Assembly: GCA_020845455.1 (NCBI GenBank)
Contig: JADLFO010000176.1
Coordinates: 1 to 64,000, forward strand
From: Caldilineaceae bacterium
GTDB lineage: Bacteria > Chloroflexota > Anaerolineae > Caldilineales > Caldilineaceae
DNA: 64,000 bases
Direction of reading: 5' to 3'
Both the position numbers and the translations under genes were made by a program. Shown here piece after piece: positions 1 through 11,725 of this stretch; the first letter of the stretch is position 1, and every line of letters starts with the position of its first letter. The notes beneath the pieces were generated by a model, which saw nothing but the letters and a program-made list of their open reading frames with translations, made no database searches and was not told where the DNA came from.

Positions 1-1
1 C

Positions 2-511
2 ATGCGCCTCGCCGCAGCGCGGGCGATCTGCTTCGGGCGCTTTGCCCGCGGCGAACCGCTGCCGCTGGCCGCTGGCGACTATCTGTACATCGGCTCCGCC
101 CAAGGAGAGGCGCACCACGCACCGCTGCTCCGGCGCATCAACCGCCATCTGCTGCGCCGCGCGCCGGGCGCGGCGCAGCGGCTCTATCCAGCTTGGCAGG
201 CGTTCTTGACCGAACAGAAGCTGCGCCTGCCCACGCCGCCCAAACGGCTGCACTGGCACGTCGATTATCTGCTCGACCAACCGGTGTGCGATGTAATACA
301 GGTGCTTCTGATGCCGTCGTCACGCCCCATCGAACATCGCCTGACAGAGTATATAGAGGCCGTCCCCGGTGCATGGCCCGTCGCACCCGGCCTGGGCGCA
401 AGCGATCATCCCGGCCACACGCATCTGCTGCACTGGCAGGGGACCCCGGGCGACTGGAATCGCCTGCTCGCAGACCTTCCGTCCTTGGCATCCATCGAGG
501 GAGCGGCTTAG
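2..511 (+). CDS. GIY-YIG nuclease family protein (DUF123/Uri-like), probably 5'-truncated by the window edge
   Basis: Translation contains GDYLYIGSA (GIY-YIG-like) followed by RRINRHLLRR and HWHVDYLL, typical of DUF123 proteins; the ORF starts at the window edge. Confidence 0.75.
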   Translation: MRLAAARAICFGRFARGEPLPLAAGDYLYIGSAQGEAHHAPLLRRINRHLLRRAPGAAQRLYPAWQAFLTEQKLRLPTPPKRLHWHVDYLLDQPVCDVIQVLLMPSSRPIEHRLTEYIEAVPGAWPVAPGLGASDHPGHTHLLHWQGTPGDWNRLLADLPSLASIEGAA

Positions 512-550
512 CTCCCCCTGAATGACCAGTTCAAATCACACTCAACGACT

Positions 551-952
551 ATGAACGATCCACAACCCTCCCAAACACCCCTGCAACAGAGTGCGCTCTA
601 TCTGCGTATTTATACTGTAGTCCGCCAGATCCCGCGCGGCCGGGTCGCCACCTATGGCCAGATTGCGGCCATTGTGGGCGACTGCACCCCGCGCATGGTC
701 GGCTATGCCATGGCTGCGACGCCGCCCGGCAGCGATGTCCCCTGGCATCGGGTCATCAATGCCCAGGGTAAGATCAGCCTGCGCGCCGATGGCGGCGGGG
801 CCGGCGAGCAGCGCGCCCGGCTCGAAGCCGAAGGTATCCACTTCGACGGCGAGGGCCGCGCCAACCTGCGCCGCGTGCAGTGGCCCGGGCCGAGCATGGA
901 CTGGTTGTTGGAAAACGGGTTTGACCTTGGCCCGCTCTGGCGGGAAGGGTAG
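551..952 (+). CDS. Alkyltransferase-like protein (MGMT DNA-binding fold, catalytic Cys replaced by Trp)
   Basis: IPRGRVATYGQIA motif and PWHRVINAQGKIS in place of the PCHRV motif of active O6-alkylguanine alkyltransferases. Confidence 0.88.
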   Translation: MNDPQPSQTPLQQSALYLRIYTVVRQIPRGRVATYGQIAAIVGDCTPRMVGYAMAATPPGSDVPWHRVINAQGKISLRADGGGAGEQRARLEAEGIHFDGEGRANLRRVQWPGPSMDWLLENGFDLGPLWREG

Positions 953-963
953 GAGGAAGATGT

Positions 964-1554
964 ATGGAACAGCAAGCGCTGCTCGCGCTCGATATTCTGC
1001 TCAGCCTGGCCTTGGGGATCGGCCTCAGCGCGGCGGCGGGCTTTCGCGTCTTTGTGCCGTTCTTGGTCATGAGCGCCGCCGCGCTCACAGGCAATCTGGA
1101 ACTAGGTGAAAGCTGGTCCTGGATCGGGACCTATCCTGCGCTCTTTGTCTTTGCCACCGCCGCCATTCTGGAAATCGCCGCCTACTACGTCCCTTGGCTC
1201 GACAACCTGCTCGACAGCGCAGCCACCCCGGCTGCCGTCGTCGCCGGAGTGATCGTCACCGCTGCCGTGATTACCGATCTGTCACCCCTGCTCACCTGGA
1301 CGCTGGCGATCATCGCCGGCGGCGGCACGGCTGGGTTGATCCAGACCGGCACGGTGCTGGCGCGCGGCCTCTCCACCGCCACGACTGCGGGTTTGGGCAA
1401 CTTCACCGTAGCCAGCGGCGAACTGGCCGGCTCGGTCATCACCTCGATCTTGGCGGTGATCCTGCCCTGGCTCACCTTGACCTTGGTGGTGGCGCTGCTC
1501 ATCTGGGTCATCCGCCACATGCGCCGCACCCCTCGGACGCCGATCGCGACGTAG
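964..1554 (+). CDS. DUF4126-like integral membrane protein
   Basis: Multi-TM protein with LGIGLSAAAGFRVFVPFLVMS and GNLELGESWSWIGTYPALFVFA pattern. Confidence 0.7.
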   Translation: MEQQALLALDILLSLALGIGLSAAAGFRVFVPFLVMSAAALTGNLELGESWSWIGTYPALFVFATAAILEIAAYYVPWLDNLLDSAATPAAVVAGVIVTAAVITDLSPLLTWTLAIIAGGGTAGLIQTGTVLARGLSTATTAGLGNFTVASGELAGSVITSILAVILPWLTLTLVVALLIWVIRHMRRTPRTPIAT

Positions 1555-1622
1555 CCGGCACGACCAAGCAGCACAGTTTCGACGCGTGCAGCACGCAATT
1601 CACCCCCGCGGCAACTTGGGGC

Positions 1623-1651
1623 TTGACAGCGGCGCGCGGGCGTGGTATCTT
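1623..1651 (+). promoter_or_regulatory. sigma70-like promoter for the aromatic operon leader (TTGACA-N17-TATCTT)
   Basis: TTGACA at 1623-1628, 17-nt spacer, TATCTT at 1646-1651. Confidence 0.7.
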
Positions 1652-1735
1652 TCTGCCGTCGCCGCACATTGGCCGCGACATACCGGATTCCCAACTGCGC
1701 ACGAAGCACGGCAAGAGCAATAGCCATTCCAAGCC

Positions 1736-1942
1736 ATGGGACGCATCACGACCAGCAGCCATCCACAGAAATCGAATAGCCCGTCGCTTTCTGGTCGTCT
1801 GCAGACTGCCGGCCAAACCACCGTTGTCCAGAACCCGCGCCCCGATTGGCGTGGGTTTTCTTTTGGTGGTTATTGGTTTAGCTATTACTTCTTTAGCAGC
1901 GCTTCGCCATCCTGCGCAGCGAGGCAGATGATGCCTGGGTAA
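1736..1942 (+). CDS. Putative leader peptide with aromatic control codons (...[19 protein letters not shown]...)
   Basis: Short ORF in the leader with a W/F/Y-rich run at 1847-1894, upstream of terminator 1964-2005; the start codon is uncertain (weak SD). Confidence 0.5.
   Translation: MGRITTSSHPQKSNSPSLSGRLQTAGQTTVVQNPRPDWRGFSFGGYWFSYYFFSSASPSCAARQMMPG
1832..1865 (+). terminator. Terminator-like hairpin AACCCGCGCC-CCGATT-GGCGTGGGTT + TTCTTTT
   Basis: 10-bp stem with one G-U pair, followed by a T-rich tract. Confidence 0.55.
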
Positions 1943-1963
1943 TCCCAGACGGACCTGGTCTCA

Positions 1964-2006
1964 ACGAGGGCGTGGAATGGCGAAATTCCCGCCCTCGTTT
2001 TTTTTG
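1964..2006 (+). terminator. Strong intrinsic terminator/attenuator in the pheA leader
   Basis: ACGAGGGCG(t)GGAAT-GGCGAA-ATTCCCGCCCTCGT followed by T8, located before the pheA start. Confidence 0.85.
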
Positions 2007-2066
2007 CCTTTCTTTTTGTCTCTCACACCAAACCGTTTCAGGCTGGATCGACAGCAGGAGCAGTCC

Positions 2067-2945
2067 ATGACCTCTACGCCCCACATCCCCAGAGTAGCAT
2101 TTCAAGGCGAACACGGCGCCTATTCCGAGGAGGCCATCGTCCAACACTTCGGCGAGGGAGTCACCACCCTGCCCTGCCGTGCTTTTGAGCATATCTTTGA
2201 AGCCGTCGAAACCGACCGCGCTGACTTTGGCCTGCTGCCCGTGGAGAACTCGGCCGCGGGCAGCATCAACAAATCCTTTGACCTGCTGCTGGAGCATGAT
2301 CTCAAGGTGCATGGCGAAGTCTTGCTGCATGTACGCCATAGCCTGCTCACCATCCCCGGTCAGGCCGGCAGCATTCGCGAAGTCCGCAGCCACCCCCAGG
2401 CGCTGGCCCAATGTGAAGGCTATCTCAACCGCAACCGCCTGACCGCCGTGCCCTGGTATGACACAGCGGGCAGCGCCAAGGACCTGGCCGCCGGCCCCGC
2501 CGCCGGCGTCGGCGTGATCGCCAGCAAACTGGCCGCCAAACATTACGAGCTAGAGATCGTGGAGGAGGGAATCGAAGACTTACGGCAAAACTACACGCGC
2601 TTTTTTCTGCTGGGCGAAGGCGACGCCGCCGTCCAGGGCACGGCCAAAACCTCGCTCGTCTTTGCCGTACCTAACACGCCCGGCTCGCTCTACAACGCCC
2701 TGCGTGTCTTTGCCGAGCGCAGCATCAACCTGACCAAGATCGAGAGCCGCCCGCGGCGCAACCGGCCCTGGCAATATGTCTTCTATGTCGATTTTGACGG
2801 CCACTGGCAGGACCGCGCCGCCGGTGAAGCCATCCTGCACCTGTTGAGCCAAGCCGTCTTTGTCAAGCTCTTGGGCAGCTACGCCGCCGCCGCGCCGCTC
2901 CAACCGGAGATCCTCGCGGCCCAGTCCGAAACGTTGCAGATCTGA
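2067..2945 (+). CDS. pheA: Prephenate dehydratase
   Basis: [27 protein letters not shown] and C-terminal ACT domain ([27 protein letters not shown]); ATG at 2067 with an AGGAG SD. Confidence 0.95.
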   Translation: MTSTPHIPRVAFQGEHGAYSEEAIVQHFGEGVTTLPCRAFEHIFEAVETDRADFGLLPVENSAAGSINKSFDLLLEHDLKVHGEVLLHVRHSLLTIPGQAGSIREVRSHPQALAQCEGYLNRNRLTAVPWYDTAGSAKDLAAGPAAGVGVIASKLAAKHYELEIVEEGIEDLRQNYTRFFLLGEGDAAVQGTAKTSLVFAVPNTPGSLYNALRVFAERSINLTKIESRPRRNRPWQYVFYVDFDGHWQDRAAGEAILHLLSQAVFVKLLGSYAAAAPLQPEILAAQSETLQI

Positions 2946-3003
2946 TCACAGCCTGAATTCGATTCACGCATTGTCAAAAGACAAGACACAAGGAGAATTC
3001 CCG

Positions 3004-4047
<1,044 letters not shown>

Positions 4048-4105
4048 ACGTGGCGTCACGCCGGGTCAACCAAGCGCCGCCATTTGCCAGACAAAGGAAC
4101 CAACC

Positions 4106-5122
4106 ATGATCATCGTCATGCAGCAAGGTGCGCCACAATCCCAGGTCGAAGACGTGGTCAACCGCGTCGAATCGCTGGGCTATAAAGTCCACCTCAGCCG
4201 GGGCGAAGCGCGCACGATCATCGGCATCATCGGCGCCGATGAACACATCCTCCAGCCGGGCGCCTTCGAGGCCATGGACGGCGTGGAAAAGACCATGCGC
4301 GTCATGCAGCCTTTCCGGATCGCCAGCCGCGATTTCACCCATCAAGACTCCATCGTCTCCGTCGACGGCGTTCAGATCGGCGGCCAAAAGATTGTCGTCA
4401 TGGCCGGGCCATGCAGCGTCGAAAGCCGTGAGATGATCCTAGAGACGGCGCACGCCGTCAAAGAGGCCGGCGCGTCGATCCTGCGCGGCGGGGCCTTCAA
4501 ACCGCGCAGCAGCCCCTACAGCTTCCAAGGGCTGGGCGAGGAAGGGCTGCGCTATCTGGCCGAAGCGCGCGAGCAGACCGGTCTGCCGATCATCACCGAG
4601 GTCATGAGCGCCGGCGAGATCGAACTGGTCTGCGACTACGCCGACATCCTGCAGGTCGGCGCGCGCAACACGCAGAACTACTCGCTGCTCAAGATGATCG
4701 GCAAGCAAAACAAACCGGTCATGCTCAAGCGCGGCATGAGTTCCACCATCCAAGAACTGCTCATGAGCGCCGAGTACATCCTGAGCGGCGGCAACATGCA
4801 GGTCATGGTCTGCGAGCGCGGCATTCGCACCTTCGAGACCGCTACCCGCTTCACCTTCGACGTGAACGCCGTCCCTGTGATCAAAGAACTCAGCCATCTG
4901 CCCGTCGTCGCCGACACCGCGCACGGCACGGGCAAATGGAGCCTGGTGAATCCGGTGACGCGCGCGGCGGTGGCCGCGGGCGCGGACGCCATTATGGTCG
5001 AGGTGCATCCCAACCCAGCCTCCGCCTGGAGCGACGGCGCGCAAAGCCTGACGCTGGAGCGCTTCGCCCAGATGATGCGCGACCTGCGCCCGGTGGCCCA
5101 AGCGGTCGGGCGCACGCTCTAG
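4106..5122 (+). CDS. aroF: 3-deoxy-7-phosphoheptulonate synthase, second tandem paralog
   Basis: [47 protein letters not shown] replaces ADPSHGTG. Confidence 0.93.
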   Translation: MIIVMQQGAPQSQVEDVVNRVESLGYKVHLSRGEARTIIGIIGADEHILQPGAFEAMDGVEKTMRVMQPFRIASRDFTHQDSIVSVDGVQIGGQKIVVMAGPCSVESREMILETAHAVKEAGASILRGGAFKPRSSPYSFQGLGEEGLRYLAEAREQTGLPIITEVMSAGEIELVCDYADILQVGARNTQNYSLLKMIGKQNKPVMLKRGMSSTIQELLMSAEYILSGGNMQVMVCERGIRTFETATRFTFDVNAVPVIKELSHLPVVADTAHGTGKWSLVNPVTRAAVAAGADAIMVEVHPNPASAWSDGAQSLTLERFAQMMRDLRPVAQAVGRTL

Positions 5123-5170
5123 CGCCATGGCCGATCCTGTCCATCGGCCCGCGCGCCGGGAGAGATTCGC

Positions 5171-6043
5171 ATGAAACGCCTCGCCGATTGCCGTGTCGCC
5201 ATCGTCGGGCTGGGCCTCATGGGGGCCAGCCTGGCTATGGACCTCAGCCAAAACAATCTCTGTCGCGAGGTGCGCGGCGTTGCCCGGCGTACAGCCACCG
5301 TGCTGGACGCGTTCTTCGCCGGCGCGGTCGACCTGGCGACCAACGACCTGACCACGGGCGTCATGGCCGCCGACATCGTCATCCTGGCGACCCCGGTGCG
5401 CACGATCGTGGACATGCTGGGCGAGATCGGGCCGCATCTCTGGCCTGGCACATTGGTGATGGACATGGGCAGCACCAAGGCGGAAATCTGCGCCGCGCTG
5501 GATCAACTGCCGCCCGGTATTCAGCCCGTCGGCGGCCATCCCATGACCGGCAAAGAGACCGCCGGCTTCGACGCCGCCGAGGCCAATCTCTATCGCAACG
5601 CCACTTGGGTGCTGACCCCCCTGCCCCGCACCAGTCCGGAAGCGCTCTGCTTGGCAACCGAACTGGTCGAGGCGGTGGGGGCCAAGCCGGTGGCCCTGCC
5701 CGCCGAACGGCATGACCGGCTGGTGGCGACGATCAGCCATCTGCCCTTTCTTGCCGCCAGCGCGCTTGTCCACACCACGGCGCAGGTCGGGGCCGGCGAC
5801 CCCGCGGTGTGGGAACTGGCCGCCGGCGGTTTCCGTGACACCAGCCGCGTCGCCGCCAGCGACACGCGCATGTTTCTCGACATCCTGATGACCAACCGGC
5901 CTGCGGTCTTAGCCCAACTCGACGCCTATCTGGAGCAGCTATCCAGCCTGCGCGCGCTGCTCCAGACGGGCGATGAGGCAGCGCTCCAGGCCAAGCTGTC
6001 CGTATCCCAAGCGGCGCGCGCCGCGTGGAGGCCGCGTCGCTAG
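5171..6043 (+). CDS. tyrA: Prephenate dehydrogenase
   Basis: N-terminal [10 protein letters not shown] Rossmann motif, [22 protein letters not shown]. Confidence 0.93.
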   Translation: MKRLADCRVAIVGLGLMGASLAMDLSQNNLCREVRGVARRTATVLDAFFAGAVDLATNDLTTGVMAADIVILATPVRTIVDMLGEIGPHLWPGTLVMDMGSTKAEICAALDQLPPGIQPVGGHPMTGKETAGFDAAEANLYRNATWVLTPLPRTSPEALCLATELVEAVGAKPVALPAERHDRLVATISHLPFLAASALVHTTAQVGAGDPAVWELAAGGFRDTSRVAASDTRMFLDILMTNRPAVLAQLDAYLEQLSSLRALLQTGDEAALQAKLSVSQAARAAWRPRR

Positions 6044-6115
6044 TGACGCGCACTTCAGTGCCTTGAGCTACTTCTATAAATACAGTCGCATCGATCATGC
6101 AAAGCGGAGGCGAGT

Positions 6116-7450
6116 ATGACCCATATCCATGTTCAAGGCGGACGTCCGCTGACAGGCCGCTGCCGTGTCCCCGGCGACAAATCCATCAGCCACCGCGCCG
6201 TCATGTTCTCGGCGCTGGCCGACGGCACGAGCACCGTCACCAACTTCCTTGACGGCGGCGACTGCCGCGCCACCATCGCCGTCATGCGCGGTCTGGGTGT
6301 CGAGGTGGACGAACGCTCGCCCACCGAGTTAATCATCCATGGCCGCGGGCTAGACGGTCTGCAAGAGCCGTTCGACGTGCTCGACTGCGGCAACTCCGGC
6401 ACAACCGTGCGTCTGATGGCCGGGCTGCTGGCCGGTCAACGCTTTAGCAGCTTTCTCACCGGTACGCCCCAGATTCGCCGCCGCCCCATGGCGCGCATCG
6501 TCAAACCGCTGCGCCAGATGGGGGCGACCATCGTCGGGCGGCAAGACGGCAACTATGTCCCGCTGGGGCTGGGCGCAACCACCCTTCGCGGCATGGAATA
6601 TACCCTGCCCGTCGCCAGCGCCCAGGTCAAAAGCTGTCTGCTGCTGGCCGGTCTCTACGCTCAAGGGCTGACCGTCATCCGCCAACCAGGCCCGGCGCGC
6701 GACCACACCGAACGCATGCTGGCGGCCATGGGCGCGCCTATCGCCGTCTACGGCAACACCGTCCACAGTGAGCGCCCCAGCCATCCGCTCAAACCGCTCA
6801 CGATCGCCGTGCCCGGCGACATCTCGTCGGCAGCCTTCCTGCTGGTGGCGGCGTCGATTATTCCCGGCAGCCGCATCACTATCGCCGACGTCGGCATCAA
6901 CCCCACGCGCACCGGCATTGTCGACGCCCTGCGCGCCATGGGAGCCGGCATCGAATACACCAACGTGCGCCAACAGTCGGGCGAGCCGGTGGCCGACCTC
7001 GAAGTCAGCGCCGCCGAACTGCATGGGGCCACCTTTGGCGGCGAGCAGATCGTGACCATGATCGATGAACTGCCGGTCTTGGCCGTCGCCGCCAGCCAGG
7101 CGCAGGGGCGCACCGTCGTGCGTGACGCCGGCGAACTGCGCGTCAAGGAGACCGACCGCATCGCCACAACGGTCAGCGAACTGCGCACCCTGGGCGCAGC
7201 CATCGAGCCGACCCCCGACGGCTTCATCGTCGAAGGCCCAACCCGGCTGCTCGGCGGCGCGGTCGAAAGCCAGGGCGACCATCGCCTAGCGATGGCGATG
7301 GCCGTAGCCGCGCTGGCCGCCCACGGCCCCTCCACCGTCTACGGCGCAGAGGTCACCGCCGACAGCTTCCCCGGCTTCGAGACCACGCTCCAAGCCTTGG
7401 GTGCGCACTTGACGGTGGAAGGCGCGCCCTCCGCCGCCATCCACGTCTGA
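6116..7450 (+). CDS. aroA: 3-phosphoshikimate 1-carboxyvinyltransferase (EPSP synthase)
   Basis: PGDKSISHRAVM, LDCGNSGTTVRLMAGLLAG, ELRVKETDRI, GDHRLAMAMAV. Confidence 0.97.
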   Translation: MTHIHVQGGRPLTGRCRVPGDKSISHRAVMFSALADGTSTVTNFLDGGDCRATIAVMRGLGVEVDERSPTELIIHGRGLDGLQEPFDVLDCGNSGTTVRLMAGLLAGQRFSSFLTGTPQIRRRPMARIVKPLRQMGATIVGRQDGNYVPLGLGATTLRGMEYTLPVASAQVKSCLLLAGLYAQGLTVIRQPGPARDHTERMLAAMGAPIAVYGNTVHSERPSHPLKPLTIAVPGDISSAAFLLVAASIIPGSRITIADVGINPTRTGIVDALRAMGAGIEYTNVRQQSGEPVADLEVSAAELHGATFGGEQIVTMIDELPVLAVAASQAQGRTVVRDAGELRVKETDRIATTVSELRTLGAAIEPTPDGFIVEGPTRLLGGAVESQGDHRLAMAMAVAALAAHGPSTVYGAEVTADSFPGFETTLQALGAHLTVEGAPSAAIHV

Positions 7451-7473
7451 TGTCATTCTATTGAGGTCGAACC

Positions 7474-8382
7474 ATGTCACAGGCATCTATTGCCGGCGAA
7501 CGCAGCAACCACCGCGCCATCAGCGGCACAACCACCATCGTGGGGCTGATCGGCTGGCCCATCAGCCACAGCGTCAGCCCGCCCATGCACAACGCTGCCT
7601 TTGCCGCGCTGGGGCTGGACTGGTGCTATGTGCCGCTGCCCGTGTCGCCGGAGCGTATCGGCGCGGCAGTGGTCGGGTTGCCGGCTCTGGGTCTGGCGGG
7701 GGCCAACGTCACCGTGCCCCATAAACAGGCGGTCATGCCTCATCTTGACCGGCTCACCGATGCAGCCCAGGCCATCGGCGCGGTCAATACCATCGTGGTC
7801 GAGCCGGACGGCAGCCTGCTCGGCGACAATACCGACGCGCCCGGCTTTGTCGCCGACCTGCGCAGCCGCGGCGTCGACCCTGCCGGGCAGCGCGTCCTGG
7901 TGCTGGGTGCGGGCGGGTCGGCCCGCGCCGTGGTCTATGGGCTGGCGGAGGCAGGCGCGGCCTCGATCACGGTCGCCAACCGCACGCTCGACCGCGCCGC
8001 CTCCCTGGCCGCGGCGCTCCGGCCCCAGATAGCCGCCTGCCCGCTGCATGTCTGCAGCCTGCCCCATGGCCTGCCCGCGGTGGCCGGTCAGACAGACCTC
8101 GTTGTCAACTGTACGTCGCTGGGTATGACACCCAACAGCGAGACCAGCCCCTGGCCCGCCGACCTGCCCTTTGGGGCCGGCCAGGTCGTCTATGACCTGG
8201 TCTACAACCCGCCGCAGACCCGTCTGCTGCGGCAGGCAGCGCAAGGCGGCGCACGCGCCATCGGCGGACTGGGCATGTTGATCTGGCAAGGGGCCATCGC
8301 CTTCGAACGGTGGACGGGCGCAGCCCCGCCCATCCAAACCATGACCGATGCCGTGACCGCTATCTTTGCCGCACGCGCCTGA
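7474..8382 (+). CDS. aroE: Shikimate dehydrogenase
   Basis: GLIGWPISHSVSPPMHNAAF, GANVTVPHK, NTDAPGF, VLGAGGSARAV. Confidence 0.96.
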   Translation: MSQASIAGERSNHRAISGTTTIVGLIGWPISHSVSPPMHNAAFAALGLDWCYVPLPVSPERIGAAVVGLPALGLAGANVTVPHKQAVMPHLDRLTDAAQAIGAVNTIVVEPDGSLLGDNTDAPGFVADLRSRGVDPAGQRVLVLGAGGSARAVVYGLAEAGAASITVANRTLDRAASLAAALRPQIAACPLHVCSLPHGLPAVAGQTDLVVNCTSLGMTPNSETSPWPADLPFGAGQVVYDLVYNPPQTRLLRQAAQGGARAIGGLGMLIWQGAIAFERWTGAAPPIQTMTDAVTAIFAARA

Positions 8383-8500
8383 TGGGAGCACGGCAAAGCG
8401 CGCCAGGCTCAGGCCCCATGGCCGGCTTCCCGCCCCGCGCCACATCGTGTACACTGGCGGCAACAGCGATTCAGCGACCGTGAAAGAGGAGTGATCGCGC

Positions 8501-9751
<1,251 letters not shown>

Positions 9752-9772
9752 CGCCTGCCAAGAAATGGACAA

Positions 9773-10591
9773 ATGACTATGACCGGAGTTGAGCGTATCC
9801 AAGCCCAGTTCGACCTGCTCAAGGCCGCAGGCCAAGCAGCCTTCATGCCCTATCATGCTATGGGCTACCCCAGCCGCGCCGCCACGCTCCAGATCGTCCC
9901 CGCCTTGGCGCAGGCCGGCGCCGACCTGTTCGAGATCGGCATCCCCCACAGCGACCCGCTGGCCGATGGCCCCACCGTCCAGACTGCTACCTACACGGCG
10001 CTGACCCAAGGCACGACCGTGGCCGATTGTCTCGCCATGTGCCGCGAACTGCGCGGCCAGGGCGTCGACCAGCCTTTCTGCGCCATGACCTATTACAACC
10101 CGCTCTATCGTTACGGGGTCGAGCGTTTTGCCGAGGATGCCGGCGCTGCCGGCATCGACGGTCTGATTGTGCCCGACCTGCCGCCCGAAGAAGCAGGTGA
10201 GCTAATCCAAGCCTGCCGCCGCGCCGGGCTGGCGACGGTCTTCCTGCTCGCTCCCACCAGCACCGAGGCGCGCATCCGTCTCGTCGCCCAACAATCCACC
10301 GGCTTTATCTATCTGGTCAGCGTCACGGGGATCACCGGCGCGCGCAGTGAACTTCCACCCGGCCTGGCCGCCTTTGTACAGCGCGTGCGACGGCACACAT
10401 CGCTGCCGTTGGCCGTAGGGTTTGGCATCGGCACGGGCGCGCAGGCCGCGGCCGTCGCCAAGCTGGCCGATGGGGTCATCGTAGGCTCGGCCTTGGTCAA
10501 GGCCGCAGGCGGGGAAAATCCGGTCAAGGCCGTGGCCGCGCTGGGCGCGGAACTTGCCGCCGGCGCGCACCGGCTGGCGCAGACCGCATAG
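9773..10591 (+). CDS. trpA: Tryptophan synthase alpha subunit
   Basis: [53 protein letters not shown]. Confidence 0.96.
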   Translation: MTMTGVERIQAQFDLLKAAGQAAFMPYHAMGYPSRAATLQIVPALAQAGADLFEIGIPHSDPLADGPTVQTATYTALTQGTTVADCLAMCRELRGQGVDQPFCAMTYYNPLYRYGVERFAEDAGAAGIDGLIVPDLPPEEAGELIQACRRAGLATVFLLAPTSTEARIRLVAQQSTGFIYLVSVTGITGARSELPPGLAAFVQRVRRHTSLPLAVGFGIGTGAQAAAVAKLADGVIVGSALVKAAGGENPVKAVAALGAELAAGAHRLAQTA

Positions 10592-10656
10592 CGATTGAAT
10601 CCGGCGACACTGTAGGTGCAGTTTTCCCGCCGCACTTGCACGCCGCTAGATCGCGG

Positions 10657-11172
10657 TCACTGCCCAAAGCCAAACTCGCTGACGCTGAAAAAGAGCGGGA
10701 TCATGGCGATTGCACCGGCAAAGATCGCCGCAATCTCGATATAGACCCAGCCCTGGGCGGCGCGCAGCCAGGCGCGCCCCCAGGTATTGGCCGCGCGCTG
10801 CCGCGAGCGATAGGTATAGCGCACCCAATACGCCTCCGCCTCGCGCACCGGCTCCAACGGCTGCACATCCCAGCCCACATGCTGGAACAGCCCAGGGAAC
10901 GAGGTCGCCAGCCAGAACGCCCCCACGCCGAGCGGCAGCACCACCACGCCCGCCATCAACACCAGCCCCAGCAGCGCGTCCAGCCAATAGTTGGGGAGCG
11001 GGCTGAAATGCGCAAAGAGGTCGACCCAGGCCCAGGCGACAAAGAGAAGCAAGGGCGAGGCCAGCAGCCAGTGCATCAGCCCGCCCAGCGCCGGGGTTGC
11101 CTCGATCAGATGTGCGGCGACCTGTCGCCGCACCGGCTGTGTAGATTCCGTTTCGGGTCGATTCTCCGCCAT
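10657..11172 (-). CDS. Hypothetical membrane protein
   Basis: ORF with 3 or so hydrophobic segments; internal start MAENRPETE... preferred; convergent with trpA. Confidence 0.55.
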   Translation of the reverse strand: MAENRPETESTQPVRRQVAAHLIEATPALGGLMHWLLASPLLLFVAWAWVDLFAHFSPLPNYWLDALLGLVLMAGVVVLPLGVGAFWLATSFPGLFQHVGWDVQPLEPVREAEAYWVRYTYRSRQRAANTWGRAWLRAAQGWVYIEIAAIFAGAIAMIPLFFSVSEFGFGQ

Positions 11173-11194
11173 ATGCTTTGCTTCTGGGTTCTGG

Positions 11195-11725
11195 CTATCG
11201 GCGGGGCCGCTTGCGCGATGGCCCGCCGTCTGGCTTGCGACGCGCCTTGTCGGCCTTGGCGTGCGCCCCAAACAGCGCCATCCATTCCGCCACCTCCGCC
11301 TCGCTCAGTTGCACGTCATCCTCGCTGCCTGGCTCCGGCCCGCTGGGGGTCTTCAGCGTCATGCGCTCGACGAACTCGGCCCCGCGCAGCGCACCAACCC
11401 CATAGGCCGCGGCATCGCGCAGCAAGGCTTCGTCGTTCGAGACCAGCGTTAACCCCTTGGGATGGCCGCGCAGCCGCCGCCGGATCAGGTCATCAGCCTG
11501 GGCCGGGTCGGCGGCAAAGATCACCTCCACGCCTGCGCCGCCCAGTTTGACATCGCGCCCACCGGGAATCCCCCGGTCGAAGATCACCGTGATCTTGCCG
11601 CGCGAACGGCTGCGCCACACCTTGAGGCGCGCCACCAACTTGGCCTCGTCATCTTCGTCGGCCAGGCGAATATCGTCAAACACCCCCGCACCGATCAGGT
11701 TATGCCCGTCGATCAGATAGGCCAC
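11195..11725 (-). CDS. NYN domain (YacP-like) putative RNase
   Basis: MAYLIDGHNLIGAG, ITVIFDRG, EVIFAADPAQADDLIRR, LVSNDEALL. Confidence 0.85.
   Translation of the reverse strand: MAYLIDGHNLIGAGVFDDIRLADEDDEAKLVARLKVWRSRSRGKITVIFDRGIPGGRDVKLGGAGVEVIFAADPAQADDLIRRRLRGHPKGLTLVSNDEALLRDAAAYGVGALRGAEFVERMTLKTPSGPEPGSEDDVQLSEAEVAEWMALFGAHAKADKARRKPDGGPSRKRPRR

Noticed and set aside
1194-1931. 245-aa plus-strand ORF overlapping DUF4126 and the leader
   Set aside because: Out of frame with the real DUF4126 gene, Arg/His-rich; its hydrophobic end comes from the same T-rich leader tract
1658-2006. T-box riboswitch in the pheA leader
   Set aside because: AGGGCGTGGAATGGCG only superficially resembles the T-box AGGGTGGNACCGCG; no convincing Stem I AGTA/specifier features, and UGGA would require a U73 discriminator, which does not fit aromatic tRNAs
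4439-5773. 444-aa minus-strand ORF opposite aroF/tyrA
   Set aside because: Spans two real genes on the other strand and has no domain-like pattern
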